Assembly (NCBI RefSeq): GCF_002377905.1
Contig: NZ_DFQS01000005.1
Coordinates: 144,989 to 208,988, forward strand
DNA: 64,000 bases
From: Psychrobacter sp. UBA3483
GTDB lineage: Bacteria > Pseudomonadota > Gammaproteobacteria > Pseudomonadales > Moraxellaceae
Direction of reading: 5' to 3'
The notes beneath the pieces are model-generated. The model searched no databases and was not told the DNA's origin. It saw only the letters and a list, made by a program, of their open reading frames with translations. Shown here piece by piece: positions 15,889-25,115 of the stretch. Positions within the stretch are counted from its first letter, which is position 1. Every line of letters starts with the position of its first letter. The position numbers were made by a program, and so were the translations under genes.

Positions 15889-18186
15889 CTAACGATGGCG
15901 AATCTCAAAACTTTGATGAATCGGCTTTTTGATATTAAAGTCAAAGCCTATCGTTTGTGGCGTGATATCGATAATGTCATAGCGTTCGGTTAACTGCTCA
16001 TCGAGCTCAAAGCGGGTAAAGTTGTTTGAGAAATATAACACGCCATCGGAGGTCAAACGGTTCATCGCGCGGTTGATAAGAGCAGCATGGTCACGCTGGA
16101 CATCAAAGGTACCTTGGAACTTTTTCGAGTTTGAAAAAGTTGGCGGATCGATAAAGATAATATCAAATTGTTCCGTATTACCTTTAATCCACTCAAAAAT
16201 GTCAGCGGCGACGAATTGATATTTATTGCTGCTGACATTTAAGCCATTTAAAGCAAAGTTTTGCTTGCCCCAATCAAGATAGTTTTGTGATAAGTCAACG
16301 CTAGTAACTTTTTTCGCGCCAGCCAATGCCGCGTGCACACTTGCCGTGCAAGTATAAGCAAATAAGTTCAGCACCGATTTGCCGAGGCTGTTGTCTTTGA
16401 TACGGGCGCGCATATTGCGGTGGTCAATAAACAAACCCGTATCGAGGTAATCGGTAAAGTTGACATACAAATACGCACCGTTTTCACGCGCAACATAAAA
16501 CTTACCGCGTTTTTCGCTACTGCCTTGCTTGCTATATTGGTCATTACCCGATTGGCGTGCACGAGTTTTGATAAAGACTTGTTCGCGGTTAATATTGAGC
16601 ACTTCGCGAATGCCCATCAAGGCCAAATTGAAACGCTTTTTCGCGGTCTCTACCGGAATGGTCTTTGGCGGCGCATATTCTTGCACGTGCACATAATCGC
16701 CATACAAATCAATTGCCACTTTAAAGTCAGGCAAGTCAGCGTCGTATACGCGAATATTGCTGACAGTGTCTTTGCTAGCGAGTCTTTTAAGTTTGCCCAG
16801 ATTTTTTTGCAAACGGTTAATAAAATCTTGGCCTTCTTCCACGGTAATCTCACGCTTCTCAAAGCGACTAATGAGGCTACCTGTTTGCCCAGCAATCAAG
16901 GTGCCGTAGCGGAAATAAACGGTGATTGCCCCATTATGGCAGCGCAAGGTTTTTGGCTCTTTAATGGGCAAGATATCCACTTGTTCGACAATGGCTGCCA
17001 AGATACCAAGCATCGGATTGACGCCACTACCCGCAAAGCTGTCTTGCAAAATAAGCCCAAGCGCTTGATATAATGGCTTAATCATCTCTTCATCGCCCAA
17101 ACGCTCACCATAAGGTGGGTTGGTAATGACCAACGGATTGCTTAAGCGGCCATCATCGGCTAATGGCTTTAAAACGTGGCTGAGCTGGTTAAGGGCGCGC
17201 GTTTCAAGGTCAAGTAGCGGCAATAAATCCTGCAAACCTGCGGCAATCAAGTTCTTTTCTGTTGCGAGAATTGCGCCACTATCGGCATCGAATCCCAAAA
17301 CAAGCGGCAAGGTATCAGGTTGTTCGTTGATAATCTCTAAAGCTTCACGAAAACGCGTCTGCGCATCGTCAATCATCTGTTGCCATAGTGCTTCATCATG
17401 ATGTTGCCATTGATAAAAGCCGAATTGATTGGCCGCTTTATCGATACCGACAGCATAATCGCAGTGCATGAGTAGCGCTTCAATGATGAAAGTACCAGAG
17501 CCGCACATCGGGTCGATTAGGGCGTTATAAAAAGGGGCATTACCGGCATCATTTTTCTTATGCCAACCCGCGCTATAGAGCAGTGCCGCCGCCAAGTTTT
17601 CTTTTAACGGCGCTTCGGTCATGGCAACGCGGTAGCCACGGCGGTGCAAACTGGTGCCTGATAAATCTAAATATAGCTCAGCTTGTTTGTCATTGACCGT
17701 CGCAAATACTGAAAAATCGGGATTTTTACTATCGACGTTAGGACGGCTGTCATAGATTTCATTAAAGGTATCGGCAATCGCATCTTTGATACGCAGCATG
17801 GCAAATTGTTGACTGACGGCGACGCGCTTATCGACAGACAGACGAATGGCAAACGTCTGCTCTAAGCTAAATTGCTCGGTCCAATTGACTGATTTTGCTA
17901 AGCCATAGAGCTGTTCTGCCACATCGTATTCGGTATTGATGTTTTTACGTTTAATCAGCATCAAGACCCGCGACGCCACCCGCGACCATAAGCAAATGGT
18001 ATATAAGTCGCGCAAGGAGCCGGTGACCGCCAAGCGACCCGTACTTTTCATCTCACTTGCAATGCCAAAACTGCTCAGCTCAGTCTGTAGCGGTGCTTCA
18101 AGCCCATCGGCACAAGTAATAATAAGGTCAAGCGACAACTCTGCTGCAGCGGTTGATAAGGAGTTGGGCGTGGTGGTTTCGGTCAT
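15889..18186 (-). CDS. rlmKL: Bifunctional 23S rRNA methyltransferase RlmKL (m2G2445 and m7G2069)
   Basis: A 765-residue fusion, somewhat longer than the roughly 700 of E. coli RlmL. The N-terminal RlmL half has a THUMP region and the methyltransferase motifs DPMCGSGTFIIEALLMH and ITNPPYGERLGD (NPPY catalytic motif, m2G2445). The C-terminal RlmK half has VLNLFAYTCTASVHAALAGA (SAM motif I), VTSVDLSQNYLDW and FIDPPTFSNSK (m7G2069). Both active sites look intact. It acts on 23S rRNA during 50S assembly in the cytoplasm. It is a monocistronic housekeeping gene marking the end of the Ter region. Confidence 0.95.
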   Translation of the reverse strand: MTETTTPNSLSTAAAELSLDLIITCADGLEAPLQTELSSFGIASEMKSTGRLAVTGSLRDLYTICLWSRVASRVLMLIKRKNINTEYDVAEQLYGLAKSVNWTEQFSLEQTFAIRLSVDKRVAVSQQFAMLRIKDAIADTFNEIYDSRPNVDSKNPDFSVFATVNDKQAELYLDLSGTSLHRRGYRVAMTEAPLKENLAAALLYSAGWHKKNDAGNAPFYNALIDPMCGSGTFIIEALLMHCDYAVGIDKAANQFGFYQWQHHDEALWQQMIDDAQTRFREALEIINEQPDTLPLVLGFDADSGAILATEKNLIAAGLQDLLPLLDLETRALNQLSHVLKPLADDGRLSNPLVITNPPYGERLGDEEMIKPLYQALGLILQDSFAGSGVNPMLGILAAIVEQVDILPIKEPKTLRCHNGAITVYFRYGTLIAGQTGSLISRFEKREITVEEGQDFINRLQKNLGKLKRLASKDTVSNIRVYDADLPDFKVAIDLYGDYVHVQEYAPPKTIPVETAKKRFNLALMGIREVLNINREQVFIKTRARQSGNDQYSKQGSSEKRGKFYVARENGAYLYVNFTDYLDTGLFIDHRNMRARIKDNSLGKSVLNLFAYTCTASVHAALAGAKKVTSVDLSQNYLDWGKQNFALNGLNVSSNKYQFVAADIFEWIKGNTEQFDIIFIDPPTFSNSKKFQGTFDVQRDHAALINRAMNRLTSDGVLYFSNNFTRFELDEQLTERYDIIDITPQTIGFDFNIKKPIHQSFEIRHR

Positions 18187-18375
18187 ACGGTTACCTGTGG
18201 GCTAAATTGATAAATAATGCACCTCAAAATTACGAAGTTTAAAATCGTGAGGTTTAACTGGCAATTTTACCATAATTACGAAGTGGATAGTTCAAAGTGG
18301 CAGTGTTTATGGCGCTGTGTTTAAAAGCTACGTTAAAAGAATGACGACTGACGGGGTTTTAAAATTACCGAGCCG

Positions 18376-19575
18376 TTATTCAGCATCTTTTTTCAATGGG
18401 TTTTCTTCAGTAATCAGTTTGGTCGTGGTCGCAAAGGGTTTGGTGTCGATAGGATAATCGACATTTTTTGGCATCAGCAGGCGCATATGCGGGTAGGGGG
18501 TTGAAATATTCGCCTCATCAAAGGCGCGTTTAATATTTTCCCTCAAGCCTTCTTTAATCTTTGGCATACGCGCCACCGCCGCAGGCTTGACCCAAAAACG
18601 CACGATAAAGAATACCCCATATTCGCCAATTTCATCGATGGTCGCTGAGGTTTCAGGGCGCTTTAATACCACTTCGCTATCAGCTAATACCTGCAAAATC
18701 ACTTCGCGCGCTTTCTCAATATCATCTTCAAAAGCTATACGCATGCGAATATCAAAGCGTATAAAGTTTTTTGAGGTTAGATTGGTGACCACAGAAGAAG
18801 CAACGTTTGAATTAGGGATAATAACGGTTATATTGTCGCGGGTTAAGACATGGGTCGTGCGTAAAGCGATGACTACAACCCGACCTTCGTTGTCATTGAT
18901 ATTCACCCAATCTCCCACTTGAAACGATTGCTCAAGTAAAATGGTAATGCCAGCGATAAAGTTGGCAAGCGTCGATTGAGCAGCAAAGCCGACCGCCAAA
19001 CCAGCGATACCCAAACCTGCTACCAATGACACGATATCGAAGCCAAATTGTGCCATGACGCTGGCAAGACCTAAGACCAATAACAGCACGGATAAAATGT
19101 TCTTAAGCAGCTGCTCAATAGAGGCGTTTAGACCATAATGCTGTAAAACCTTATGAATAATTTGTCCAGATGACGTCCATAACACATAATAAATACCCGC
19201 CCAAGTACTGGCTTTGGCAGTAGCTTTGACCGTCTCCGGCTCAAAATTTAGCTGACTCATGATGGCTATCAAGCTGGTTACAATCCAAATATAGCGCAGT
19301 ACTGAGCGAACAATTTTAGACCGGCGTTCATTTAAGCGAATTCTAGTTTTGCTTTTTTTGATAATATAGATGGCAAGCCAATAAAAAAATCCCAATACCG
19401 CCAACAGTATTAGGATTTTGATGGCTGTGCTCACCAGTTCTACTGACTTAGAAGTCCAGTCGAGTGAGTCTTCTTCGATGGAGCCGCCGATAGCAATATA
19501 TAGGCTGGTATGTAGGTCGCGAACAATCTCTTGAAAGAAATCAGTAATACCAGCGATTGCCATTGTTTTATCCAT
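18376..19575 (-). CDS. MscS-family mechanosensitive channel
   Basis: A 399-residue membrane protein. The N-terminal half has hydrophobic segments near 50-72, 90-108, 125-140 and 160-180. The pore-lining helix, VSLVAGLGIAGLAVGFAAQ, near 184-202 has the Gly/Ala pattern of MscS TM3. The cytoplasmic beta domain follows (FQVGDWVNINDNEGRVV, IIPNSNVASSVVTN) with the mixed C-terminal domain ending TPYPHMRLL. It should release solutes under hypo-osmotic shock. It is longer than E. coli MscS (286) because of an extra N-terminal helix set. The ATG at 19575 lies about 55 bases from a MITE-end relic at 19630. Confidence 0.92.
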   Translation of the reverse strand: MDKTMAIAGITDFFQEIVRDLHTSLYIAIGGSIEEDSLDWTSKSVELVSTAIKILILLAVLGFFYWLAIYIIKKSKTRIRLNERRSKIVRSVLRYIWIVTSLIAIMSQLNFEPETVKATAKASTWAGIYYVLWTSSGQIIHKVLQHYGLNASIEQLLKNILSVLLLVLGLASVMAQFGFDIVSLVAGLGIAGLAVGFAAQSTLANFIAGITILLEQSFQVGDWVNINDNEGRVVVIALRTTHVLTRDNITVIIPNSNVASSVVTNLTSKNFIRFDIRMRIAFEDDIEKAREVILQVLADSEVVLKRPETSATIDEIGEYGVFFIVRFWVKPAAVARMPKIKEGLRENIKRAFDEANISTPYPHMRLLMPKNVDYPIDTKPFATTTKLITEENPLKKDAE

Positions 19576-19629
19576 GCAAGGTTTGGGTCTATATAAATTG
19601 AATCGTATAAAGAGCTTATAATAGAGCCT

Positions 19630-19681
19630 GTCCTCAATTCAATCAATAGACATCTAAATGCGCTAAAAATGGCTAAGTTTT
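19630..19681. repeat. 52-bp relic of the MITE-like element end
   Basis: This 52-bp block matches the right end of the element at 2367-2418 in inverted orientation with 47 of 52 bases identical, starting GTCCTCAATTCAATC. The partner end is not recognisable, so this is a truncated or diverged copy. A 9-bp perfect hairpin (GCGCTAAAA and TTTTAGCGC, 19660-19686) spans its inner edge. It lies upstream of the mscS gene. Confidence 0.6.
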
Positions 19682-19819
19682 AGCGCTAAATTCCCAATAT
19701 CGAATAAGCGCAAACCGTTCAGCCAACTCGCAATCTGAGCATGCCTGCGTTTATTGATTTAAGCCATATTAATGTTAATTTTAATAAAGATAATGTCAAT
19801 AAAATAGATTTATCGGCCG

Positions 19820-19855
19820 ATTAGAAAGTGCCTTCTTATTAGAAAGTGCCTTCTT
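19820..19855. repeat. 18-bp tandem duplication at the end of the Lpd-like gene
   Basis: ATTAGAAAGTGCCTTCTT is present twice back to back (19820-19837 and 19838-19855). One copy encodes the last codons and stop of the flavoprotein gene; the second is a non-coding copy immediately after. It looks like a replication-slippage event. Confidence 0.85.
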
Positions 19856-21335
19856 GAGTATCGTGATACTGATAAGGAATTTTCATCATACGCTGCACAT
19901 CACGTAACGCCGTACGCAGACCTTCTAGTATCGTCGGATGATAAAAAGGCGTATCGAGCATGTGTTTGATACTCATATCGTTGGTAATCGCCATTGCCAA
20001 TATATGACCAATATATTCCGCATCAGGCGCAATCATACTTGCACCCAAGATTCTATCTGTCTTTTTGCAACCATAAATGTGCAGTAAGCCACAATTGACA
20101 CCCATCACACGGCTACGACCTTGATTATCAAAGCTGACTTTACCAATCACGTATTCAAGCTCTGGATTTGCTTGTATTTCAGGTAGCGACATACCGACGT
20201 TGACGATTTGTGGCGAACAAAATACGATAGAAAACGGCGTGGCAGTTGGGCGAATATAAGCATCGCTATTATTGTTACAGACCAGACTACCAGCACTAAA
20301 GCCTTCATCGCTCGCGACATGCAATAAAGGTAGGTTGGCATTGGCATCACCAACAATATAGACTTCTAGATCACCAATTTTACCTGTTTTTTTATCGAGC
20401 TGCTTTGGACGATTTTTGTCATCAAGCTCAACGCCCAAGTTTTCAACGCCTAAGGCTGCGATATTATTGCGTCGACCCGTAGCGACCAGTACATACTCGC
20501 CCTGCCACTGCCTCGTTTTACCAGCGCTGTCTTCGTAGTCTATAAAAGCAGCTGCACCATCGTTACTAGCTGCTTGCTGACCGACGTCGTTAATCTTGCT
20601 ACCCAAATGCATGGTCAGCTCACGACTTAAGCAATCAATGGCTTTATTACTGATATCCTCATCTTTTAAACCGGCGACGCGTTTGTCACGATTAAAAAGT
20701 GTCACCTCGACGCCTAAACGTTTAAAGGCTTGGGCAAGTTCTAAGCCGATGGCACCTGCGCCGACGACAGCGAGAGACTTTGGCAAATCAGCCAGCTCAA
20801 AGACGGTGTCGGAAGTCAGTAAGGTCTCACCAAGTTTATCAGCCCAATTATCGGGGACAAAAGGCGTGCTACCAGTTGCCACAATAATCTTATCGGCTTC
20901 AATGAGTTCATCATTGACCTCAATAAGACCTTGTTGATTGATGTAAGCGCGACCCGCTATTTTTGTCTCAGCAGGCCAGCTTTCCACTTGCTGTTGCACA
21001 TAATTGGCAAAGTGATTGCGTTCGGCGCGAACCCGCTCCATCACTTGTTTGCCATCTATTTGAGCAGTAGCATGAATACCAAACTCGCCAGAATGGTTGG
21101 TATCATGGGCGCGATCGGCAGCAGCGATGAGAAGTTTACTCGGCATACAGCCGACGGCAATACAAGTCGTTGACCAATAGCCGTCATTAATAATGAGGAC
21201 GTCGTCTTTTAGTTTTCTGGCTTGGCGAAAGGCGTTTTGACCGGCGGTACCGGCGCCGATGACCGCCACCGATACCTTGCGCGTCGCTTTTCTATCAGTG
21301 TTATTATCGGCAGTGCTGTCAGTCTGTTGATTCAT
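19839..21335 (-). CDS. Dihydrolipoyl dehydrogenase-like pyridine nucleotide-disulfide oxidoreductase
   Basis: About 498 residues from the ATG at 21335 (GAGAG upstream); a longer frame to 21401 adds an unlikely extension. The FAD Rossmann motif VAVIGAGTAGQNAFRQA and the redox disulfide CIAVGC (in TTCIAVGCMPSKLL) lie near the N-terminus. The NAD(P)-binding motif LAVVGAGAIGLELAQ is mid-protein, and the FAD motif VYIVGDANANLPLL precedes the interface domain. Near the end, FYHPTILEGL supplies the His-Glu pair. This is the class I dihydrolipoamide dehydrogenase/mercuric-reductase family. No pyruvate or oxoglutarate dehydrogenase genes are adjacent, so the natural substrate is uncertain. It lies after bcp on the same strand and is probably co-transcribed. 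Confidence 0.88.
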   Translation of the reverse strand: MNQQTDSTADNNTDRKATRKVSVAVIGAGTAGQNAFRQARKLKDDVLIINDGYWSTTCIAVGCMPSKLLIAAADRAHDTNHSGEFGIHATAQIDGKQVMERVRAERNHFANYVQQQVESWPAETKIAGRAYINQQGLIEVNDELIEADKIIVATGSTPFVPDNWADKLGETLLTSDTVFELADLPKSLAVVGAGAIGLELAQAFKRLGVEVTLFNRDKRVAGLKDEDISNKAIDCLSRELTMHLGSKINDVGQQAASNDGAAAFIDYEDSAGKTRQWQGEYVLVATGRRNNIAALGVENLGVELDDKNRPKQLDKKTGKIGDLEVYIVGDANANLPLLHVASDEGFSAGSLVCNNNSDAYIRPTATPFSIVFCSPQIVNVGMSLPEIQANPELEYVIGKVSFDNQGRSRVMGVNCGLLHIYGCKKTDRILGASMIAPDAEYIGHILAMAITNDMSIKHMLDTPFYHPTILEGLRTALRDVQRMMKIPYQYHDTQEGTF

Positions 21336-21412
21336 ATTACTCTCAAATGAAAAAGGTTTTATCGTAGTCGATAGAGGTAAACAAAGAAAATTGGCAAACA
21401 ACCATAAAAATC

Positions 21413-21910
21413 TTAAAGCGCAAGCGTGGCAAGTAAACGTTCGGTATAGCCGGCTGCACGTAGATTGCGCTGCGCATGGGTAAGTGTGCCATTTTTATCA
21501 AATACAAAGGCTGAGCGTACAAGACCTAAGCTGACTTTGCCATACATATTTTTTTCTTTAATTACATCAAAGTATTGGCACAATTTTTCATCACTATCGC
21601 TAATAAGGGGAATATGCAGATTGTATTTAGCAATGAATTTTTCGTGAGACTCAACGCTATCGCGCGAGACACCGATGATATCGTAGCCCAATTCATCAAA
21701 CTCATTGATACGAGTAGTAAATTCTGTCGCTTGCGTGGTGCAGCCTGGGGTATTGTTTTTTGGATAAAAATATAAGATAAGCCCTTTATCGGTATTGGCA
21801 ACCAGCTCTTTTAGGCTGATGTCGTCATGAATAAAGTTGCCGTTTAGCTCGCGCACGATTGTGACTGGAAAATCGGGCAGGGCAAGGTTCTCGGTGGTCG
21901 GCTTAGCCAT
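21413..21910 (-). CDS. bcp: Thioredoxin-dependent peroxiredoxin, Bcp/PrxQ type
   Basis: 165 residues with the PrxQ/Bcp landmark LYFYPKNNTPGCTTQATEF, whose Cys is the peroxidatic residue. The resolving Cys usually five positions later (CTxxxC) is replaced by Thr here. Another Cys in SDEKLCQYFDV could resolve, or the enzyme works as a 1-Cys peroxiredoxin. It reduces peroxides and organic hydroperoxides in the cytoplasm. It is immediately upstream of the disulfide oxidoreductase gene (77 bases from its preferred start), a sensible redox pairing. Confidence 0.9.
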   Translation of the reverse strand: MAKPTTENLALPDFPVTIVRELNGNFIHDDISLKELVANTDKGLILYFYPKNNTPGCTTQATEFTTRINEFDELGYDIIGVSRDSVESHEKFIAKYNLHIPLISDSDEKLCQYFDVIKEKNMYGKVSLGLVRSAFVFDKNGTLTHAQRNLRAAGYTERLLATLAL

Positions 21911-22022
21911 TATAAAATCCTTATTAGTTTCGATTATGCGTATATTATGGTAGGTGGTCTTATTATAGGCAGATTAGCAGAAATAAATCCTCAGTTTTAC
22001 ATTTCACTTATTCATTCGCAAC

Positions 22023-22050
22023 AAAAAAGACTGGCAATAACCAGTCTTTT
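22023..22050 (-). terminator. Intrinsic terminator downstream of the Cys-rich exported protein
   Basis: A 10-bp perfect stem, AAAAGACTGG 22025-22034 and CCAGTCTTTT 22041-22050, ends in T-rich sequence on the minus strand. It terminates the 22081-22410 gene before bcp. Confidence 0.85.
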
Positions 22051-22080
22051 GTATTCTGTAGCAAATATTTTTTAAGTGGC

Positions 22081-22410
22081 TTAAGCAGGTTTTTGTGGCT
22101 GTTTTAAGTCCAAGCCAACGGTGCACTGTTGCAAGTCTTTTTGCATTTTTTTCACGTAAGGTAGACCTGATGGGTCTTTTTTGTCTCGCGCGTAGCTTTC
22201 GATTTCCCACATCTGACCGATGGTCATATTACTGCGCACACCGATGGTACATTTGCATAACTTGGTCGCTGTATTTTTGTCAGCGACTTTATATTTTACC
22301 GCGCCATTGACACAAGTGTTGATATTATCCTGTTTTATGTCGGCCGCATTTGCTTGTGGTAATGCAAATAGAGCAGCAAGGGCTAGGGGTAATACGGGCA
22401 AAAACTTCAT
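22081..22410 (-). CDS. Small exported protein, cysteine-containing, function unknown
   Basis: 109 residues from the ATG at 22410, which has GAGGA five bases upstream. A Sec signal peptide is clear: KFLPVLPLALAALFALPQANA with cleavage after ANA. The mature part has four Cys (NTCVNG, TKLCKCTIG, QQCTVGL), suited to periplasmic disulfides, and many Lys. I do not recognise a family. It stands alone between the bcp gene and a 350-base spacer upstream of it. Confidence 0.75.
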   Translation of the reverse strand: MKFLPVLPLALAALFALPQANAADIKQDNINTCVNGAVKYKVADKNTATKLCKCTIGVRSNMTIGQMWEIESYARDKKDPSGLPYVKKMQKDLQQCTVGLDLKQPQKPA

Positions 22411-22760
22411 AAACATCCTCTACGGGTCGCGTCAATTTCTCAGATTTTTATATAAAATCTTGGTAGTGTTATGTGGTCACAGGTTTGATGACTCATATAA
22501 ATAGCTCTATATCAGTAACTATATATCGGGAACTGTAAAAGCCTTTTTTATTTATATCACTCATTATGTTTTAGTAAACCGGCAGTAGGTATCGCTTGTG
22601 ACTGACATAGTCGCCCATACCATAACAAGTAAATTGCTTAAAATACAACGGTAGCGTGCTGTGTTAATGCAAGCAAATGTTGCGCAAATGTTTAATGAGC
22701 CGTTGCACTAAGACAATAATAAGGACATTTTTATATAATTAACAGAACATTTTCAAAGGT
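22411..22760. other. Intergenic region, no feature recognised
   Basis: This 350-base AT-rich spacer lies between queC (ending at 22761) and the small exported protein. It must hold that gene's minus-strand promoter. I see no ORF with a ribosome site, no clear terminator hairpin for queC and no riboswitch pattern. Confidence 0.5.
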
Positions 22761-23573
22761 TTATGAAAACCCTTTAGACTGATAACGGGTAGGATCAGCA
22801 ACCCCAGCTTGGACAAATCCTTGCCGACGCAGGACGCAGCTGTCGCAAACACCGCAAGCAAGGCCGTGGGCATCTGCTTGATAACAAGAAATTGTCTGCC
22901 TATAATCGACCCGGAGCGCTAAACCAAGCTCAATGGTTTTGGCTTTGCTTAAATGCTGCAGCGGTGTTTGAATTGATAATTGGTGACCGTTGACTCCAGC
23001 TTTGGTCGCAAGGTTTGCCAGATGTTCGAATGCAGCGATATATTCTGGGCGGCAATCAGGGTAGCCGGAATAATCGACCGAGCTGACACCGATGACGATA
23101 TGATTGGCATCGGTGACTTCGGCGACAGCCAAGGCATAAGATAAAAAGATGGTGTTACGTGCCGGCACATAAGTGTTTGGAATGGCATTATTATCGGCGT
23201 TATCGACATCGCGATTGTTACTCGGGAATTTATCGGTATCGCCATCAGGGACGACCATACTGTGGTCGGTGAGTGATGAGCCACCAAGCTGAGCGATATC
23301 GATATCAATGATGCGATGGTTAACGTTTGCCGTCTCAGCGATGGCTTTGGCAGCGACAAGCTCACTATTATGTCGTTGACCATAGTTAAAACTAACCGCC
23401 GTCACAGACGCATAACGTGCCTTTGCCCAGTACAAACACGTCATGGAATCAAGCCCGCCTGATAGCAGCACGACGGCATTTTGGCTTTTATGCAGTGCTG
23501 CTAAATCAGCATTATCTTTGAGACTAGGAGAGGAGGTTGGCGCAGTTACGTAAGTCATAATATTGTCTATCAT
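22761..23573 (-). CDS. queC: 7-cyano-7-deazaguanine (preQ0) synthase QueC
   Basis: A 270-residue enzyme. The PP-loop ATPase motif AVVLLSGGLDSMTCLYW is near residues 33-49. The Zn-binding C-terminus has CYQADAHGLACGVCDSC with the expected Cys set. QueC converts 7-carboxy-7-deazaguanine to preQ0 with ATP and ammonia in queuosine synthesis. The N-terminus is about 25 residues longer than usual; the second Met gives a slightly shorter option, and neither start has a strong ribosome site. It is divergent from ttcA, another tRNA-modification gene. No preQ1 aptamer is visible upstream of it, unlike yhhQ. Confidence 0.94.
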   Translation of the reverse strand: MIDNIMTYVTAPTSSPSLKDNADLAALHKSQNAVVLLSGGLDSMTCLYWAKARYASVTAVSFNYGQRHNSELVAAKAIAETANVNHRIIDIDIAQLGGSSLTDHSMVVPDGDTDKFPSNNRDVDNADNNAIPNTYVPARNTIFLSYALAVAEVTDANHIVIGVSSVDYSGYPDCRPEYIAAFEHLANLATKAGVNGHQLSIQTPLQHLSKAKTIELGLALRVDYRQTISCYQADAHGLACGVCDSCVLRRQGFVQAGVADPTRYQSKGFS

Positions 23574-23830
23574 TGGTTTCAGAAATTTGAAAAATTTGAG
23601 TTTTGAGAATGGGTTATTTTAATAAAGGTGGCATTATTACATAACTTTGAAGGTAGGGTTCATTGCGATTAAACTGAAATAACAATAGGCTTAAAAAGCC
23701 ATTAATTTTGTGCGACTTTTCAATCTGTTAGCAAAATTTGTTATAATCGCTGCTTTTAAAGCCCAACTGCTGAAAAATATTGCTAATTGCTTTGTAGTAA
23801 AATCAGCTTTGTAAAGATATTGAGTACCTT

Positions 23831-25018
23831 ATGACCGTCGAGACCTTGTTTACGCCTAAAATTCCTTCTCAGTTTGATGAAGCCTCTTCGAAAACCAGTG
23901 CTACCGATACTGGCTGGGATAGTTATGCTGAAGATACTGATAGTATGAGGTATGACGACATTGCTGGCGCGGCTATAAGTAATAATACCGCTGAGCAAAC
24001 ATCCTCTACGCAAATTTTACCGACTGAAACGGCAGAATTTCGCAAGCTACAAAAAAAGCTACGCCGCCAAGTATCATGGGCGATTCGCGATTTTAATATG
24101 ATTGAAGATGGCGATGTAGTCATGGTTTGCGTCTCAGGCGGCAAAGACAGCTATACGTTGCTCGATATCTTATTGCTGCTCAAACGCATTGCCCCGATTA
24201 GCTTTGATATCGTCGCGGTAAATCTTGATCAAAAGCAGCCCGGTTATCCAGAAGATATTTTGCCCGCTTATTTGAATGAGCAAGGTATCGCCCATTATAT
24301 TTTAGAAAAAGACACGTATAGTATTGTCAAAAGCGTAGTGCCAGAAGGTAAAACGTATTGCTCGGCCTGCTCACGCCTGCGTCGCGGTTCGCTATATGGT
24401 TTTGCCAAACAAATCGGTGCCACCAAAATCGCTCTTGGCCATCACCGCGATGATATGCTCGCGACTTTCTTTTTAAACTTATTCCACGGCGGCGCGCTGA
24501 AATCCATGCCACCAAAACTGCTAAGCGATGATAAACAAAACTTGCTGATTCGTCCGCTTGCTTATGTTGAAGAAAAAGACATCATTGAATACGCGCGTTT
24601 AAAAGAATTTCCGATTATTCCGTGTAATCTATGCGGTAGCCAAACCAATCTGCAACGCGCAATTATCAATGACATGCTCCGTGAATGGGACGACGCTCAC
24701 CCGCAGCGTTTGGCGTCTATTTTTAAAGCCATGCAAAACGTTGCACCGTCACAATTAGCCGATCGTGAGTTGTTTGACTTTGAAACCTTAAGCATAGAGC
24801 GCGATAACAATGAGCGCTTATTTGAAGGCGATAATATCCAAGCAGGGCAGAGGGATAGTTTGGCTGCGATTGGTTTGCCTATAGCACCCAAAACCCAAGT
24901 CTTTAATTCGAAGTTTGCCAGTCATCAGGACCCTAACCAGCAAGCGGAAACAGCGGATAATACTACAAAAAATAATCGCAACACGCAAAAAATCCCTACT
25001 ATTAATCCGGTGATTTAA
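23831..25018 (+). CDS. ttcA: tRNA 2-thiocytidine(32) synthetase TtcA
   Basis: A 395-residue protein, longer than the E. coli one (about 311) by an acidic, low-complexity N-terminus of about 70 residues and a polar C-terminal tail. The core has the PP-loop VMVCVSGGKDSYTLLDIL and two Fe-S/thiolation Cys pairs: YCSACSRLRRGSLYG and IPCNLCGSQTNLQR. LGHHRDDMLATFFLNLFHGG is typical of the family. It thiolates C32 of certain tRNAs using ATP and an Fe-S cluster. It is monocistronic with a terminator 40 bases downstream. The extensions do not disturb the core. Confidence 0.95.
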   Translation: MTVETLFTPKIPSQFDEASSKTSATDTGWDSYAEDTDSMRYDDIAGAAISNNTAEQTSSTQILPTETAEFRKLQKKLRRQVSWAIRDFNMIEDGDVVMVCVSGGKDSYTLLDILLLLKRIAPISFDIVAVNLDQKQPGYPEDILPAYLNEQGIAHYILEKDTYSIVKSVVPEGKTYCSACSRLRRGSLYGFAKQIGATKIALGHHRDDMLATFFLNLFHGGALKSMPPKLLSDDKQNLLIRPLAYVEEKDIIEYARLKEFPIIPCNLCGSQTNLQRAIINDMLREWDDAHPQRLASIFKAMQNVAPSQLADRELFDFETLSIERDNNERLFEGDNIQAGQRDSLAAIGLPIAPKTQVFNSKFASHQDPNQQAETADNTTKNNRNTQKIPTINPVI

Positions 25019-25057
25019 ATCATATAGACAGTAATTTTTATAACATTAACGTCAAAA

Positions 25058-25091
25058 AAAACCAGCGCATTATTCATTAATGGCTGGTTTT
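25058..25091. terminator. Bidirectional terminator between ttcA and fixH
   Basis: A 9-bp perfect stem, AAAACCAGC 25058-25066 and GCTGGTTTT 25083-25091, with a preceding A-run and following T residues between convergent genes. Confidence 0.8.
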
Positions 25092-25115
25092 CTAGTATTT
25101 ATTTAACGTTAACAA

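Noticed and set aside
16420..17073. Plus-strand ORF of 217 codons within rlmKL
   Set aside because: It is antisense to intact RlmKL methyltransferase motifs and has no independent support.
23574..23830. preQ1 aptamer upstream of queC
   Set aside because: No paired RGG-UUC stem with an A-rich tail can be drawn in the queC leader on the minus strand.
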